A stretch of DNA of 21,016 nucleotides from Irineochytrium annulatum. Its lineage: Eukaryota; Chytridiomycota; Chytridiomycetes; Chytridiales; Chytridiaceae. Positions 19,517-21,016 of this stretch are shown one piece after another. A program made the position numbers and the translations under genes. Location: the NCBI GenBank assembly GCA_027600665.1, contig JADGJL010000443.1, positions 1 to 21,016 of the forward strand, given 5' to 3'. Position 1 is the first letter of the stretch, and each line of letters starts with the position of its first letter. The notes beneath the pieces are model-generated. The model saw only the letters and a program-made list of their open reading frames with translations. It was not told the origin of the DNA and made no database searches.

Positions 19517-19849
19517 CTTTCTATTAAGTTAGAGGGTGTTGCACGAGCGCGTTTTCTTTGTCCCGTTGGCGCCGTACCATGCTGAGGCCTTTTCGCGTGT
19601 TGTTAAGTGTTGTTGGTGCTTCGCGCGACCGCCATCCTCTTCCGTCACGCTCTTCCGTTTGAACTACTCACTGCCAGGGCCGGGAAACGGCGACGACGAC
19701 GGCGGTGAGCGTGCTTCGACTGCTACGAAAGGTTGGCGACCAGCCGAATTCCACGTCAATAGAGCAATCGATAGAAGCATTGGGGTTGGCGGGCAGCGAG
19801 AGAGGGGAGGTCGAGCGCGGTTAGCGAGATTCGAGTGGCATCCTGAGAT

Positions 19850-19862
19850 TTCGCGAAACTTC
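19850..19862 (+). promoter_or_regulatory. heat-shock element upstream of HSP20
   Basis: TTCGCGAAACTTC is a perfect three-unit TTCnnGAAnnTTC array, the binding site of trimeric heat-shock factor. It lies 129 bp upstream of the HSP20 ATG. Directly adjacent (19863-19877) is the inverted repeat cttgcgc-t-gcgcaag. Confidence 0.75.
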
Positions 19863-19877
19863 CTTGCGCTGCGCAAG
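19863..19877. repeat. 15-bp inverted repeat abutting the heat-shock element
   Basis: Perfect 7-bp arms around a single T: cttgcgc T gcgcaag. Its position next to the heat-shock element suggests a second factor site; this is inference. Confidence 0.5.
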
Positions 19878-19990
19878 CGTGTTCATACAAAAGGCCGCCC
19901 TTCACTCGAATCCTCCACATTCGCACACACTCCAACGCTCAGCAAACAACAGCGACCACTTCGTTCAACCGCTCCGTCAACCCATCGACA

Positions 19991-20686
19991 ATGTCGCTCT
20001 TCCGCGATCCCTTCTTCACCGACGCGTACGCTTCTGACCCATTCTTTTCCGATTTCACGGGCCTTGACTACATGGTATGTTGCGCTACAGCTGTGCCTGG
20101 CCTGCTTTTTGAACGACTGACTGACTGGATCTCACCGTTTAGGCCAACCGCATCGGTCAACTTCTCGGCGCCACCGGCACCGACACCCAGCGTCAGATCG
20201 CGAGCTCCGGCTCCGCCGACCAGGCCGGTGCGCAGGGAGGCAACACGCAGGTAGCGCAACGCGGGGGCGACAGTGTCTTCATGCGTGGCTTCCGTGGCGT
20301 CAGGATGGACCTCTCCGAGAACGAGAAGGCCTACACCATCAAGGCTGACCTACCTGGCGTGAACAAGGTACGCTCTTCGCCTTGCCTTTCTTTGCCTTTT
20401 GGAAATGTGTTTCTAATTCTCTCGTCAACAGGAGGAGGTTAACATCTCGATCAAGGACGACGTCCTGACGATCTCTGGCGAGCGATCCCAGACGAACGAG
20501 CAGAAGGACGAGAAGCGTCACCTCGTCGAGCGCTCGTACGGCCGCTTCAGCCGATCCGTTAGGCTGCCGGAAGACGCGAACCAAGAGCAGGTCAACGCGT
20601 CCATGAAGGACGGCGTACTCGAGGTCACGGTCAATAAGAAGGAGATCCCGCCCGAGCAGGCGCCGAAGAAGATCACAGTGCAGTGA
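19991..20686 (+). CDS. small heat-shock protein, Hsp20/alpha-crystallin family
   Basis: Three exons: 19991-20074, 20143-20367, 20432-20686; 187 aa. The N-terminal region is Phe/Asp-rich (LFRDPFFTDAY, DPFFSDF), followed by a Gln/Gly/Ala-rich linker. The alpha-crystallin domain spans about 81-175: MDLSENEKAYTIKADLPGV, VNISIKDDVLTISGER, a charged loop, YGRFSRSVRLPEDA, and MKDGVLEVTV, the family's A-x-x-n-GVL signature. The tail ends KKITVQ, containing an I-x-V motif used in oligomer assembly. Such proteins are ATP-independent holdases in the cytosol. The heat-shock element at 19850 supports stress induction. Both introns are 64-68 nt and phase 0. Confidence 0.96.
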
Positions 20687-21016
20687 ATGGGACGAGATAA
20701 TTTGTTGTTGGGGGGGTTTGAGGATTCTGACGTTGGGTGACGTAGGAGCTCTTGTTCGGCGGGTCTCCTCCTGATTTTTTTTTTTTTCTCTTCTCTCTGC
20801 TCTTCACTTTGTTAAGGTTTTAGTATTCAATCTTGTTATGCCTTGCTCATCTTTGTTTTGCTTGTAAATTTGTATGCCTACACTATTCCCCCCAACATGC
20901 TTACGCGTCGTTGATGTGAATCGAGGTGAATAAATGGTGATATTTCAACAACTATGGCTCTACTTCGTGCTGTAATCTATACCTGTAAAAAAAACGCTTT
21001 CCGAATGCTTCAATAC
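20687..21016 (+). other. HSP20 3' UTR and downstream flank
   Basis: About 330 bp with no gene. It contains a long T-run and CT-rich tract (about 20777-20805) and an AATAAA at 20929-20934 that could be the HSP20 poly(A) signal. AT-rich sequence follows to the right edge. Confidence 0.5.
20929..20934 (+). terminator. possible poly(A) signal of HSP20
   Basis: AATAAA about 243 nt after the stop codon, in an AT-rich flank. A nearer signal was not seen. Confidence 0.45.

Larger units (their letters stand above)
18989..19849. other. spacer between ABP1 and HSP20, no firm gene
   Basis: About 0.9 kb. It contains overlapping palindromes at 19159-19178, an inverted repeat at 19422-19437 and a 111-codon ATG ORF (19181-19516) without recognisable domains. 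A frame at 19536-20120 overlaps the HSP20 start and is not credible as a gene. The right part is probably the HSP20 promoter. Confidence 0.5.

Noticed and set aside
1..21016. CRISPR arrays, bacterial operons, tRNA or rRNA genes, intact transposons
   Set aside because: No repeat-spacer pattern, no tRNA cloverleaf or rRNA core seen by eye, no terminal repeats with a transposase; gene structure is eukaryotic.

Overview
The window is a gene-dense stretch of a nuclear fungal genome. Genes lie on both strands and are cut by many very short GT-AG introns (43 modelled here, 39-81 nt). Intergenic gaps are often under 200 bp. Single metazoan-style copies sit beside typical fungal genes (TRAPPC11, a TVP38/TMEM64 protein, App1, a drebrin-like Abp1, Mak11). 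Together these suggest a filamentous or early-diverging (chytrid-like) fungus; the phylum is inference, not something the sequence proves.

Layout. 1-1452 is mostly non-coding, with at best the 3' end of an unidentified gene at the left edge. On the minus strand, 11555 down to 1453, lie four genes: a TVP38/TMEM64-family membrane protein, an MFS transporter, TRAPPC11 (14 exons, 1436 aa), and a 579-aa protein that joins an alpha/beta hydrolase to a PtpB/LipA-like tyrosine phosphatase. On the plus strand, 11604/11706-13212 encodes a class V aminotransferase (alanine-glyoxylate type), diverging from the TVP38 gene across a very short promoter. An intronless Mak11/PAK1IP1 WD40 gene converges on it from the minus strand (14905-13307). 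The right part is plus-strand: App1-type phosphatidate phosphatase, Abp1/drebrin-like actin-binding protein, a 1-kb spacer, then a small heat-shock protein (Hsp20) with a recognisable heat-shock element upstream.

The exon models were built by hand by matching splice sites, phase and conserved protein motifs. All eight multi-exon genes close in frame at their stop codons, which supports the models. Several gene products act in membrane traffic and the cortical actin/endocytic system (TRAPPC11, TVP38-like, App1, Abp1), and App1 and Abp1 are direct co-oriented neighbours. This is not an operon, and shared regulation is inference.

Most notable points: the hydrolase-phosphatase fusion carried on one uninterrupted exon, a possible mitochondrial presequence plus weak PTS1-like tail on the aminotransferase, the App1-Abp1 pairing, the very tight intron-length distribution in TRAPPC11, a GC-AG intron, and a perfect heat-shock element next to an inverted repeat.
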